From the NCBI GenBank assembly GCA_938075155.1, contig CALJGL010000029.1:1-29368 (forward strand): a DNA stretch of 29,368 bases. The letters are read 5' to 3'. The notes below the pieces were generated by a model that did not search any database, was not told the DNA's origin, and saw only the letters and a program-made list of their open reading frames with translations. Below are positions 6,956 through 14,534 of the stretch, piece by piece (positions within the stretch are counted from its first letter, which is position 1; every line of letters starts with the position of its first letter). Position numbers and translations under genes: made by a program. The DNA is from UBA12191 sp009937185. GTDB lineage: Bacteria; Planctomycetota; UBA8108; UBA1146.

Positions 6956-8071
6956 CTAGTCTATTGCGGAAAACTTCTCTTGAAGCGATGCCACTATCTC
7001 TCGAGTTAATGCCGTAACACCTTGTTCAGCGGCCAATAAAGCCCCACCCATAAGGATCATGCTATCCGAACCGTAGTCCTCTAGCATTTCACCCATTCTG
7101 TCAGGAGTCATCCCGCCAGCAGGTATCGCCCAACCTGGTTGCACATGTCCCATAGAGGATCGCAACTTTTCTGCGATTTGGCGCCCCTCTTCTCGAGTGG
7201 TATTAAAGCGCCCTCCAGCATTGACGAAAACTGATCCATCGAGACCGGCTAATCGCGCAAATAATCCATGAACCACTGGCAGTGAAAAGCCTCCCTCTCC
7301 TTGTGACGTCAATACCCCACTCATCGATGGGTGCCCTAAATAAACTCCCGGATATTGATCAATAAGGTGTCGAGTTCTGTCCAACCCGAGAACCCACGGT
7401 GCCAACAATGCACCATCGGCTCCGGCTTCCAGTGCGATGGAAAGTCGCTCTTCAAGAGTCTCATCAGGAGACATCAAATTGACGAGATAAAGAACATGCC
7501 GACCATTTTGGCTCTCACGAATCGTATCGACACAGGCGGTGACTCGTTGTTTGAATTCCGTTGTCGAGTCATCGATCAAATTATGATCGTCCTTGATGAC
7601 GTCTCCACCACCGACGACAAATTCTCTACAGATCTTTTGAAGATCTTTGACCGGAGCCCCTCTCGGTTTCAAAGCGGTCGCCACCAAGGGACGCTCCATG
7701 ACCCCAACGATGTTGCGGACACCCCGGATTCCATGATGCGGCCCTCTGAAAGATTTCAAATGCTCTTCAGGCACTTCCACATCGACGAGACGCACTCCCG
7801 GAATCATCGAACAATTGCCCATCAACAGATTGAGCCAACGAGTCAGGTCCTTTCCTGGCAACTTCCCAGAGAAAGAGAGTACTAATCGATGGGTGCGATC
7901 ACCGATCTCCTGCACAGACTCGATTCTTGCCACCAAGTTTTTAGAGGTGTCTGGATATCGGTCAATCACGGATTCAGGAACTTCAACCGTCAGCTCTATC
8001 GCCATAGCCCGGGCCAAATCCATGACATTCTCACCTGTTGATTTCAAATGATATGTGGCCTGAAGTCTCAA
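6956..8071 (-). CDS. RuBisCO-like protein (form IV)
   Basis: 371 residues with the RuBisCO large-subunit fold. The N-terminal alpha/beta domain (ATYHL; a GNCSMIPGVRLVDVEVP stretch) is followed by the TIM barrel. Barrel motifs: ALKPRG (K135, equivalent of the first active-site Lys), GGGDVIKDDH (K160, the Lys that is carbamylated in true RuBisCO, with the usual KDDE changed to KDDH163), GHPSMSG (H247), and phosphate loops AGGM (318-321) and MGGAL (342-346). Loop 6 with its catalytic Lys is absent, so CO2 fixation is not expected. Known form IV proteins act as enolases, isomerases or decarboxylases on sugar-phosphate-like substrates; the substrate here is not predictable. TTG 8071 is supported by GAGGTGA about 6 bases upstream and by the length of the N-terminal domain. 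It heads the operon with the micro-protein, the two-TM protein, NamZ and the four-TM protein, and diverges from the GAPDH pair. Confidence 0.9.
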   Translation of the reverse strand: MRLQATYHLKSTGENVMDLARAMAIELTVEVPESVIDRYPDTSKNLVARIESVQEIGDRTHRLVLSFSGKLPGKDLTRWLNLLMGNCSMIPGVRLVDVEVPEEHLKSFRGPHHGIRGVRNIVGVMERPLVATALKPRGAPVKDLQKICREFVVGGGDVIKDDHNLIDDSTTEFKQRVTACVDTIRESQNGRHVLYLVNLMSPDETLEERLSIALEAGADGALLAPWVLGLDRTRHLIDQYPGVYLGHPSMSGVLTSQGEGGFSLPVVHGLFARLAGLDGSVFVNAGGRFNTTREEGRQIAEKLRSSMGHVQPGWAIPAGGMTPDRMGEMLEDYGSDSMILMGGALLAAEQGVTALTREIVASLQEKFSAID

Positions 8072-8207
8072 AAGTCACCTCGCAAATTGGGTTTTCTATT
8101 AAGATCCCGGATCTCTGACAAATCCGAGCGACTTATTGTTATTCTGTCACTGCGGAGTCACCGTTTCCACCGGTGCCCGTTGATTCCACACCGGACGGGA
8201 GATTTGT

Positions 8208-9242
8208 ATGAGCGTTCGAGTCGGTCTGATGGGTTTCGGTCGCATAGGTCGAAACGTATTTAGAGCCATCTATGGTCGCGATGACATCGAAATTGTCGCC
8301 ATCAATGAGTTGGCAGATATTCACTCTATGGAATACCTGCTGCGATTTGATTCTCTCAGAGGGTCTTTTGAGGAACCGATTCGTGTCCTCGACGATTCTC
8401 TCTACGCCCGAGGTCGGCAAATCCCCGTTTTCCACCACAAAGAACCCGGACAAATCCCATGGTTTGATTTTGGCGTGGATGTGGTTGTCGAAGCGACAGG
8501 CAAATATAGATCTCGCACAGATCTTCAGAAGCATCTCGATCAAGGAGCGGATCGGGTCATCCTTTCCACACCTCCGACAGACGATATCGACCACCTTCAT
8601 ATTTGTGGAGTGACTCCAGATCAAATAGAGAGATCCCACAGAATCATTTCTGTCGGTTCCTCAACAGCGAATGCTACCGCATTGCTGCTCAAGGTTCTGG
8701 ACGACGCTTTCGGTGTTGAAGAAGGTTCATTTACCTCTGTACATGCATACACCTCCGATCAAAGCCTCACAGATGTCCCAACACATGGCGACCTGCGAAG
8801 ATCAAGAGCGGCGATGCAAAACATCGTCCCTCAAACGACATGGACAGATGAAGCGGTTGAAAAATTGTTTCCTCATTTGAAGGGAAAGTTTAAAGGGATC
8901 AAACTGAACGTTCCCGTTGCTGAGGTGTCTTGTTCGGACCTGACCGTTCAAATGAAACGCCCCGTAAAGGCTTCTGAAGTGAATGAAGTTTTTCGAAGTG
9001 CTTCCCAAACGATTCTTAAAGGCGTTCTCGATTTCACAGATCAACCGATCGTATCGAGCGACATGAATGGGAATCCTGCTTCTTGTCTCTTTGACAGCTT
9101 GGCCACTCTCGTGACCGACGGTGTCCTGCTCAAGGTCATCGGTTGGTACGAACAAGGCGGTGGTATTTCAAATCGAATCGTCGACCTCATCTCGCAAGTC
9201 GGTCCCCAGATTACTGCAAGCGGAGACAGGAGGACGTCATGA
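8208..9242 (+). CDS. GAPDH paralog with lost catalytic cysteine (probable pseudoenzyme)
   Basis: 344 residues, homologous to glyceraldehyde-3-phosphate dehydrogenase over the whole length. The Rossmann motif GFGRIGRN is intact and the catalytic-base His179 is kept (VHAYTSDQSL). The active-site SCTTN is changed to SSTAN, putting Ser152 (codon 8661) in place of the nucleophilic Cys. The phosphate-site region is also altered (TWTDEAV in place of TGAAKAV), the Arg of the RVP motif is Asn (LNVPV), and WYDNEWGYSN has become WYEQGGGISN. It should therefore not oxidise glyceraldehyde-3-phosphate. The frame is clean over a full-length protein, so it is maintained and not decaying. GGGAG lies about 7 bases before ATG 8208. 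Its TGA overlaps the ATG of the intact paralog (ATGA), so the two are co-translated. Regulatory subunit, mixed tetramer or a new activity are all possible. Confidence 0.9.
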   Translation: MSVRVGLMGFGRIGRNVFRAIYGRDDIEIVAINELADIHSMEYLLRFDSLRGSFEEPIRVLDDSLYARGRQIPVFHHKEPGQIPWFDFGVDVVVEATGKYRSRTDLQKHLDQGADRVILSTPPTDDIDHLHICGVTPDQIERSHRIISVGSSTANATALLLKVLDDAFGVEEGSFTSVHAYTSDQSLTDVPTHGDLRRSRAAMQNIVPQTTWTDEAVEKLFPHLKGKFKGIKLNVPVAEVSCSDLTVQMKRPVKASEVNEVFRSASQTILKGVLDFTDQPIVSSDMNGNPASCLFDSLATLVTDGVLLKVIGWYEQGGGISNRIVDLISQVGPQITASGDRRTS

Positions 9243-10231
9243 AGATCGCCATCAACGGATTTGGTCGAATAGGAAGAAGCGTCTTCCGTATCCTCGCCGA
9301 ACGCGACGACCTTAAAGTAGTCGCCATCAATGACATTTCTGATCCAAAGTCTTTGGCTTACCTGCTCAAATACGATTCCGTCATGGGTCCATTTTCGGGC
9401 AGCGTCACTCTTGAGAACGGTGTTCTCAGTACTGACAAACAGGATTGTAGAATGCTGGCAGAGAGAGATCCTGCGAGCCTTCCCTGGAAAGACCTTGGAG
9501 TCGACGTTGTCATAGAATCCACGGGTAGATTCAGATCCAGAGCGGAATGCCAACTTCACCTCGATGCAGGAGCAGAGAAGGTCATCCTCACCGTCCCCCC
9601 CAAGGACGACATCGATGCATTGCTGGTTTTGGGAGTCAACGACGACATCTTGAAACCATCGCATCGCATCGTTTCAAACGCCTCCTGTACGACCAACTGC
9701 CTTGCGCCCTTGGTAAAAGTGCTCAATGACTCTTTCGGATTGATACGTGGAGTCATGACGACTGTTCACGCTTACACCAACGATCAAAGTCTTTCCGACT
9801 GGTATCACAAAGATCTAAGAAGAAGTCGAGCCGCAGGAGAAAACACCATTCCCACTTCTACGGGAGCCGCTCGTGCTGTTGGTAAGGTACTTCCAGAACT
9901 CGAAGGTAAACTGGATGGTATGGCGATGCGGGTTCCCGTCATCGATGGATCCGTAGTCGACCTCGTTGCTACTTTTGAAAAATCGGTGACCACCCAAAAT
10001 ATCAACGAGGCGATCGCTACAGCCGCGAGTGGACCTCTTTCTGGCATCCTCGAATACTGTACCGATCCCATCGTCTCTTCCGACATCATCGGTAACCCCC
10101 ACTCTTCCATCTTCGACTCACAATTGACTCAGGCCGTGGGGACCCACAGTGCCAAGGTTCTTTCCTGGTATGATAATGAGTGGGGATACTCCAACAGAGT
10201 TGTGGATTTGATCGATCGCGTCAAATCATGA
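9239..10231 (+). CDS. gap: Glyceraldehyde-3-phosphate dehydrogenase, type I
   Basis: A 330-residue canonical GAPDH: the NAD-binding GFGRIGRS at the N-terminus, catalytic SNASCTTNCLAP with Cys150 (codon 9686), the catalytic His in VHAYTNDQSL, TGAARAV, RVPVIDGS, and WYDNEWGYSNRVVDLI near the C-terminus. It catalyses the reversible NAD-dependent conversion of glyceraldehyde-3-phosphate and phosphate to 1,3-bisphosphoglycerate in glycolysis and gluconeogenesis. ATG 9239 is chosen because AGGAGG lies 5-6 bases upstream and the ATGA overlap couples it to the preceding inactive paralog; the open frame extends to 9143 but only into that gene. A strong terminator follows 28 bases after the stop. Confidence 0.96.
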   Translation: MKIAINGFGRIGRSVFRILAERDDLKVVAINDISDPKSLAYLLKYDSVMGPFSGSVTLENGVLSTDKQDCRMLAERDPASLPWKDLGVDVVIESTGRFRSRAECQLHLDAGAEKVILTVPPKDDIDALLVLGVNDDILKPSHRIVSNASCTTNCLAPLVKVLNDSFGLIRGVMTTVHAYTNDQSLSDWYHKDLRRSRAAGENTIPTSTGAARAVGKVLPELEGKLDGMAMRVPVIDGSVVDLVATFEKSVTTQNINEAIATAASGPLSGILEYCTDPIVSSDIIGNPHSSIFDSQLTQAVGTHSAKVLSWYDNEWGYSNRVVDLIDRVKS

Positions 10232-10252
10232 ATCTGACGAGTGTGATTTCAT

Positions 10253-10293
10253 AAAAAAAGGTCCCGCAGGCGAAACCTGCGGGACCTTTTTTA
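10253..10293. terminator. Bidirectional Rho-independent terminator
   Basis: A perfect 11-bp stem (10260-10270 with 10276-10286), loop CGAAA, preceded by seven A and followed by seven T. It sits between the convergent gap and selenothioredoxin genes and can stop both transcripts. Confidence 0.95.
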
Positions 10294-10316
10294 GTGAGAA
10301 AGCACGATTCGAAAGT

Positions 10317-11324
10317 TTAAAGGTACTTTTGAATCTCTTGGAAACGAATCTCTGCTTCCTTCTGGGCTTCTGTTCCATTGAACTTCTTTGCCTTCGAAAG
10401 CTGTGCGTAAATCTTGGCAGCACTCTTGTACTTACCACGCTTTACCAATGTTTCCGCTTCTGCCAACATTTCAGAACCAGAGATCTCTGCCTGAATTTTT
10501 TTGTCTTTCTTCCAGGCCTTCAACTCTGACTCAAACTTCTTACCAATGTCCATACCTTTGAAGGCGGCGATTTCACGCTGAAGAGCACCAATGCCATCGA
10601 CATAGCGACGGGCGGCTTTCATCTTTTCAATCGCAGCAAATCTCTTGTCACCGTAGTCTTCGATCGACTTCATGGCATCATTGGCTGCTTTTTCAAGCTC
10701 CGGTGTTTTCGCTCTCTTGGCTTGCTTGGCCAAATCGGAGTGGGCCTTGCCGAATGCGCCGTTTTTAGCGTAGCCCTGTGCTTTTGAAAACTCGTCAGGA
10801 ATCTGGATCTTGGGACCGATTCTCGCACCGACAATATGCTTGTCGATAATCGAGTTGTTCAGCGAGGCAGGATGCCCCTTCCAGACCACTTTTCCATCCG
10901 GGCCGACAAGCCATGAATGAGGGATTCCGCGTGTCTTGTAATCCTTAGCTCCGCCGCCAAAAGCAACGGGGTAAGTCATCTTATTCTTGTCTACGTAAGG
11001 CTTGGCAATGGCTTCTGCTTCATCGGTGACCCCGATGACGACCAGACCGCGCGCTCCGTACTCTTTGTGTAAAGAGTTAAGGTGCGGGATCTGACCCTTG
11101 CAGGGTCCTCACCAAGTCGCCCATTTTTCGATAAGAACAAGCTTGCCTTCAAGGTCCTGCCAAGTCGTTCCCGACTCCATGTTGAACCAACCCTTAGGCT
11201 TGAGTTCAGGAGCGGTATCACCGACCTCCGAACCAGCAAAAGCCGGCAAACTGATCAGAGCTGACAATAAAAGAGCAAATGAAAAGCCCTTTACGTCAAC
11301 CTGCCTGCGATATTGCGATTTCAT
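10317..11324 (-). CDS. Exported thioredoxin/TlpA-like selenoprotein (UGPC active site, UGA read as Sec)
   Basis: Read through a single in-frame UGA (plus-strand 11109-11111), this is one 335-residue protein. Residues 1-31 are a signal peptide ending LPAFA-G. Residues about 35-180 are a TlpA/AhpC-type thioredoxin fold: WATW-U72-GPCKGQ, then VIGVTD, GIPHSWLVGPDG and KGHP with the cis-Pro element. Residues about 185-335 are a Lys-rich helical tail with TPR-like character. UGA replaces exactly the first Cys of the CGPC redox motif, and no other stop occurs between 10320 and 11324. A hairpin at 11083-11102 can serve as the SECIS. ATG 11324 is preferred because AGGAAG lies about 6 bases upstream. 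The protein would reduce or isomerise disulfides outside the cytoplasm. It diverges from two DUF1573 genes, one also with UGA at a Cys site. A standard gene caller would split it into two fragments or call it a pseudogene. Confidence 0.85.
11083..11102 (-). promoter_or_regulatory. Candidate bacterial SECIS element in the thioredoxin-like gene
   Basis: On the minus strand, starting 7 bases after the UGA: a 3-bp lower stem UGC/GCA, a two-A bulge, a 3-bp GGG/CCC upper stem and the apical loop UCAGAU, whose G is the 18th base after UGA. This geometry (bulged stem, G in a small loop, about 18 bases from UGA) is like known bacterial SECIS hairpins. A competing 5-bp hairpin (GACCC/GGGTC) overlaps it, so the fold is not certain. 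Confidence 0.6.
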
Positions 11325-11579
11325 TAATCTTCCTTTCGCTCTCCTATGGGAGAGCACAATCCGTTGTTAGGGATCATTCATAAGAACGATCACGGTAACG
11401 GGCTCATTAGGAGTTAAGATAGCCATCAAAATGGTCTGTTGCAACAATTCTGGAAACCTCATTGCGCTCCCAGAGTCTCTAATACCCTATTTGAGGTGTA
11501 GAGCGGATGTTGCCAAGTCCTTTGATCCCTTCTAGCATTCCGGAATCCCAAGGTCGGAAAACAGAGAGGTCCTTCACCC

Positions 11580-12818
11580 ATGCCCCTTAATCCAACTCCA
11601 AAGCCCTTGCAGGCTTCATTTACTTTGAAGCATTCCCAAGGTCAGGATGACGCCACCTCACCTCGTCAAGTTCCGATCCTTTCGAAGTTATCAATAAAAG
11701 GTACGTACGTCCTTTGGGCTATTTTTTCATGCCAGTGCCTTTTCCCGCTCCATGCTGGCCAGAGCCCCATGACTCCGATTTCAAAAATCACGGCTTCAGA
11801 CGCCGCTCAACCTCAAGATCCTGCCCCACCTCTGCTTCCGGTCCCTATCGCCGTGATCGAAACTTTAGAGTTTGACTGGGGCACTCTGGTTCAGGGTGAA
11901 AAAACACAATTCGCATTTTTGATCGAGAACAAAGGTCGTGTCCCACTGAAAATTCTCAAAGTGACGGCCACTTGTGGCTGCACAACGACTCGCTTCGATG
12001 CTGAAGTGGCTCCTGGAGAAGTGGGAGCCGTAGAACTAGAAATCGATACTGCAGAATTTCCAGGGGGTCGTCCTCGCAGAAACGCGGTCGTGAAAACCAA
12101 TGATCCTCTGAATTCTGAAATCAATCTTTGGCTCGTCGGTAATGTCGATCCTATTTTATTGATCGAACCCTCGGTGACGAAAATCAGTGGACTCGTGACC
12201 GAGAAAAAAGAAAAGACCATCTTTCTGAAGAAGGCCGTGGATGCTCCCGTTGAGATTCTCGACGTGGGATCCAAAAATGGTTCTTTCAAAGTGGAATCAT
12301 TGACCCCTACCGAAGGTGGCTGGAACCTAAAGATCTCTGCAGAGCCTTCAGATGGTCCAAAGTCCATCCGGGATGACCTGCAAGTCCGAGTTAGAGTGGA
12401 TCAGGATCATCCCCTCGATTTTCCGTTGCCTATCGTTGTGGAGCACCAGGATATCTATCGCTTTATTCCCGGTGGAAATGTGGTTTTTTATCGCAGGCAT
12501 ACCGCTCCTCTCGATGGTCCAGTAAAACGGCGGGTGATCCAAGAAGTCCATGTTCAGAGTGCTCGCTCCGACATTGCCATTACAGAATTCAAGGCCCGTA
12601 TCGAAGATGCTCCCGAAGGCCTCTTCGGCCTTCAAATTATTGAGGAACTTCCTGGACAACACTATCGTCTCGAAATTGAGGTTCTGAAATCGCACCCCAC
12701 TCCTCAGGCCATGGGAACTCTGATCATGGATCTTGGCGGAGGCGAAATCCGGAAAAAATCGGTCATTGCCCAGTTCAGATTGAAACAAATCCCCAAACAG
12801 GACTCTCAGGAGCAGTGA
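11580..12818 (+). CDS. Exported DUF1573 protein with intact CGC motif
   Basis: 412 residues. After a polar N-terminal stretch of about 38 residues, a hydrophobic segment (41-60, ending LHAG-QS) looks like an export signal; the true start may lie inside, since ATG 11580 leaves an unusually long n-region, although GAGG stands about 10 bases before it. Residues 95-190 are the DUF1573 Ig-like beta domain: FDWGTLVQGE, FLIENKGRVPLKILKV, then TATCGCTTT with Cys132 and Cys134, APGEVGAVELEIDT and VVKTNDP. Further beta-rich segments follow. The role of DUF1573 is not established; the domain is common in exported proteins of Bacteroidetes and Planctomycetes. It lies between the divergent selenothioredoxin and a paralog that carries UGA at the equivalent of Cys132, so a shared redox or metal-binding role of the Cys pair is inferred. 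Confidence 0.88.
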   Translation: MPLNPTPKPLQASFTLKHSQGQDDATSPRQVPILSKLSIKGTYVLWAIFSCQCLFPLHAGQSPMTPISKITASDAAQPQDPAPPLLPVPIAVIETLEFDWGTLVQGEKTQFAFLIENKGRVPLKILKVTATCGCTTTRFDAEVAPGEVGAVELEIDTAEFPGGRPRRNAVVKTNDPLNSEINLWLVGNVDPILLIEPSVTKISGLVTEKKEKTIFLKKAVDAPVEILDVGSKNGSFKVESLTPTEGGWNLKISAEPSDGPKSIRDDLQVRVRVDQDHPLDFPLPIVVEHQDIYRFIPGGNVVFYRRHTAPLDGPVKRRVIQEVHVQSARSDIAITEFKARIEDAPEGLFGLQIIEELPGQHYRLEIEVLKSHPTPQAMGTLIMDLGGGEIRKKSVIAQFRLKQIPKQDSQEQ

Positions 12819-12822
12819 GGAC

Positions 12823-12852
12823 TTGACCTATCGGCGGAGGGTCAGATATCAT
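12823..12852 (+). promoter_or_regulatory. Possible sigma70-type promoter before the Sec-DUF1573 gene
   Basis: TTGACC at 12823-12828 and TATCAT at 12847-12852 with an 18-base spacer, directly after the stop of the first DUF1573 gene. It would allow the second gene to be expressed separately. Pattern match only. Confidence 0.35.
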
Positions 12853-12941
12853 TTAACATGGCCGAATGATTGCATTTGTAAGATGGGACATTGTTTGAAT
12901 CCTCGTATTCATTCACCCAAGGGAAAGAGAACTCAATAACC

Positions 12942-14252
12942 ATGACTAACACACCCTCTATAAAGAAGCCTTCCGGAAATCGCCGGCCTTGGCTTTCGTT
13001 ACTCGTCCTTTCGGGCGTACTCTCGATTCTTGCGATCGCTGGGTTGGACTCACTCCAGCTCACCCCGCAGATCTTGGTACACGCCCAAGACCCCGGAACT
13101 CCCATCTCGGACGATTTGGGCCCGCCTCCTCCACCTGATAAATCCCAATTTACAGGAGATCCAGCCATCTCCTTTGAAAGCATGGATCACGATTGGGGCA
13201 CAGTCCTCCAAGGCACAGCCATCGAGCACACCTACAAATTCCGTAATACAGGAACCAGCATCCTCAGGATCACGAATGTCAAACCTGGCTGAGGCTGCTC
13301 TCGCGGTGAGTTCACCCGCGAAGTTCTCCCCGGAGGGGAGGGCACCGTCACCATCAGTGTTAACACCAAGACATTAAGAACAGAATCGGTCAGAAAATAC
13401 GCCACTGTCAGTTGCAACGACCCCAAGAGACCCACTCTACGACTGAACATTGGAGGCAATTTGCTCCAAGTGCTAAAGGTTGCACCGACCGCCCTTATCA
13501 TGAGAGGCCCACTCGGTCAGGAACATACTGGACAGATCACGATCACCAAAGGTACAGAACTCGACATCACGGTCATCGGAGCCACCGCTCAAAAGAAACA
13601 AGTCACAATTGGAGAGATCACTGAAGTCGAAGCGGGGAAAACCTACACCCTCGATGTCTCGGCTCCCAGCGCTATCATTCCAGGAATGCTCAGGGATGCC
13701 CTCACCGTCGAGGCGATGTGCAGCGATGGGCAACTTCGCACGACAGTCGTTCAGGTCACCGTCGATCATCAAGCTCCGATCACCATGATTCCGAGAGGGA
13801 ACGTCGTATTCCAGAGAAGAGACACGGCTCGCCTTGGTTCACCCGGTGCGGCTCCCGTGAGAAGAGATCTTCAGTTACTGGGAACAGATCCGAACGCCCC
13901 CTTCAACATTACGGGTATGGAAGTTGTCGATGCCCCTGAAGGCCTTTTCAAACTGACTCAGCGTGCGATAAAACCTGGAGAACGTTACGTCATCTCCATC
14001 GAAGTCACAGAACCTCGACAAGAGCGTTCGATTCGAGGTCAGTTGAAGATCACGACAGATCATCCCGACATGCCCGAGGTGGCGGCTCGCATCTACGCAC
14101 AGTTCGGGACTGCAGCGCCATTACCGACACCTCGTCCTCGTCCTACGACATCACCCGTAAAACCGGCGAAGGGTGTCTTGACACCTCGTCCTCGTCCTAC
14201 GACATCACCCGTAAAACCGGCGACAACGCCCAAGGTCAAAGTCGGGTCCTGA
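12942..14252 (+). CDS. Exported DUF1573 selenoprotein (UGA at the first Cys of the CGC motif)
   Basis: Read through one in-frame UGA (13290-13292), this gives 436 residues. A signal or anchor segment lies at 17-36, a proline-rich linker near 50-68, and the DUF1573 domain at about 72-170: HDWGTVLQGT, YKFRNTGTSILRITNVKPG-U117-GCSRGEF, LPGGEGTVTISVNT. The paralog upstream has Cys where this protein has U117, and Cys119 is kept. The downstream part is beta-rich with a second family segment (GNVVFQRRDTARL) shared with the paralog (GNVVFYRRHTAPL). The C-terminus holds two copies of TPRPRPTTSPVKPA. No other stop occurs in frame. A hairpin at 13301-13321 follows the UGA. ATG 12942 is chosen over TTG 12891 because the signal segment then sits near the N-terminus. 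A conventional caller would make two genes here, 12891-13292 and 13461-14252. A sequencing error or point nonsense mutation is the alternative. Confidence 0.82.
13301..13321 (+). promoter_or_regulatory. Candidate bacterial SECIS element in the DUF1573 gene
   Basis: Eight bases after the UGA starts a stem TCGCGG-TG paired with CA-(C bulge)-CCGCGA and a small apical loop AGTT holding a GU step. The loop G is the 18th base after UGA, the same distance as in the thioredoxin-like gene and close to that of the E. coli formate dehydrogenase SECIS. Predicted by eye. Confidence 0.65.
14126..14223 (+). repeat. 44-bp perfect direct repeat in the tail of the Sec-DUF1573 gene
   Basis: Copies at 14126-14169 and 14180-14223 are identical and 54 bases apart. 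In frame they encode TPRPRPTTSPVKPA twice, a Pro/Thr/Ser-rich wall-spanning or linker-like tail. The 3' 20 bases of the second copy (14207-14226) recur exactly at 1621-1640, upstream of the polymerase start. Confidence 0.95.
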
Positions 14253-14302
14253 TTTATTCAGGAATCCAGTCTCGTCGACCTTGTATAGAAAACAGATTTT
14301 GT

Positions 14303-14336
14303 ACGGCGCGTCCTTTCACGGGGCGTGCCGTTTTTT
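14303..14336 (+). terminator. Rho-independent terminator of the Sec-DUF1573 gene (hairpin element copy 1)
   Basis: An 11-bp stem with two G-T wobbles (14303-14313 with 14321-14331), a 7-base loop, then TTTTTTC. It lies 50 bases after the stop. It begins with the same TTTTGTACGGCG block as the two elements downstream. Confidence 0.85.
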
Positions 14337-14437
14337 CATCTGAGGGATATCACTCGCCCCCAGCGTCAGAACTTCCTCACCGTTGTCGAGGGAGATTCCT
14401 CCATTCACACGAAACCACAGGTAAATCCCCTTCTTCA

Positions 14438-14471
14438 CGGTTCTTCATTTCGGTTCTTCATTTCGGTTCTT
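14438..14471 (+). repeat. 13-bp tandem repeat
   Basis: The unit CGGTTCTTCATTT occurs at 14438-14450 and 14451-14463, followed by a partial third copy at 14464-14471. It is non-coding as far as can be seen. Confidence 0.85.
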
Positions 14472-14534
14472 ATTTTAGGTCGAACCTCAATTCCGAAAGA
14501 AAATAAGAGTTTTCGGAAATTACCCAACGCAATC

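Noticed and set aside
7355..7885. 176-codon plus-strand frame
   Set aside because: It is antisense to the RuBisCO-like gene and has no recognisable domain.
8208..9242. Calling the first GAPDH an erythrose-4-phosphate dehydrogenase
   Set aside because: That enzyme also needs the active-site Cys, which is Ser here, and several substrate-site residues are lost.
8139..9664. Long minus-strand frames opposite the GAPDH pair
   Set aside because: They are shadows of the two well-conserved GAPDH genes.
12891..13292. The DUF1573 gene as two separate genes or a plain pseudogene
   Set aside because: Both parts share one frame, no other stop or frameshift is present, and the UGA falls precisely on a conserved Cys; a random nonsense mutation would rarely do so, and the neighbouring gene shows the same pattern.
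10317..14252. UGA reassigned as a sense codon throughout the genome
   Set aside because: TGA ends several clearly complete genes here (left-edge gene at 1202, NamZ at 5298, both GAPDHs, first DUF1573), so only local Sec insertion fits.
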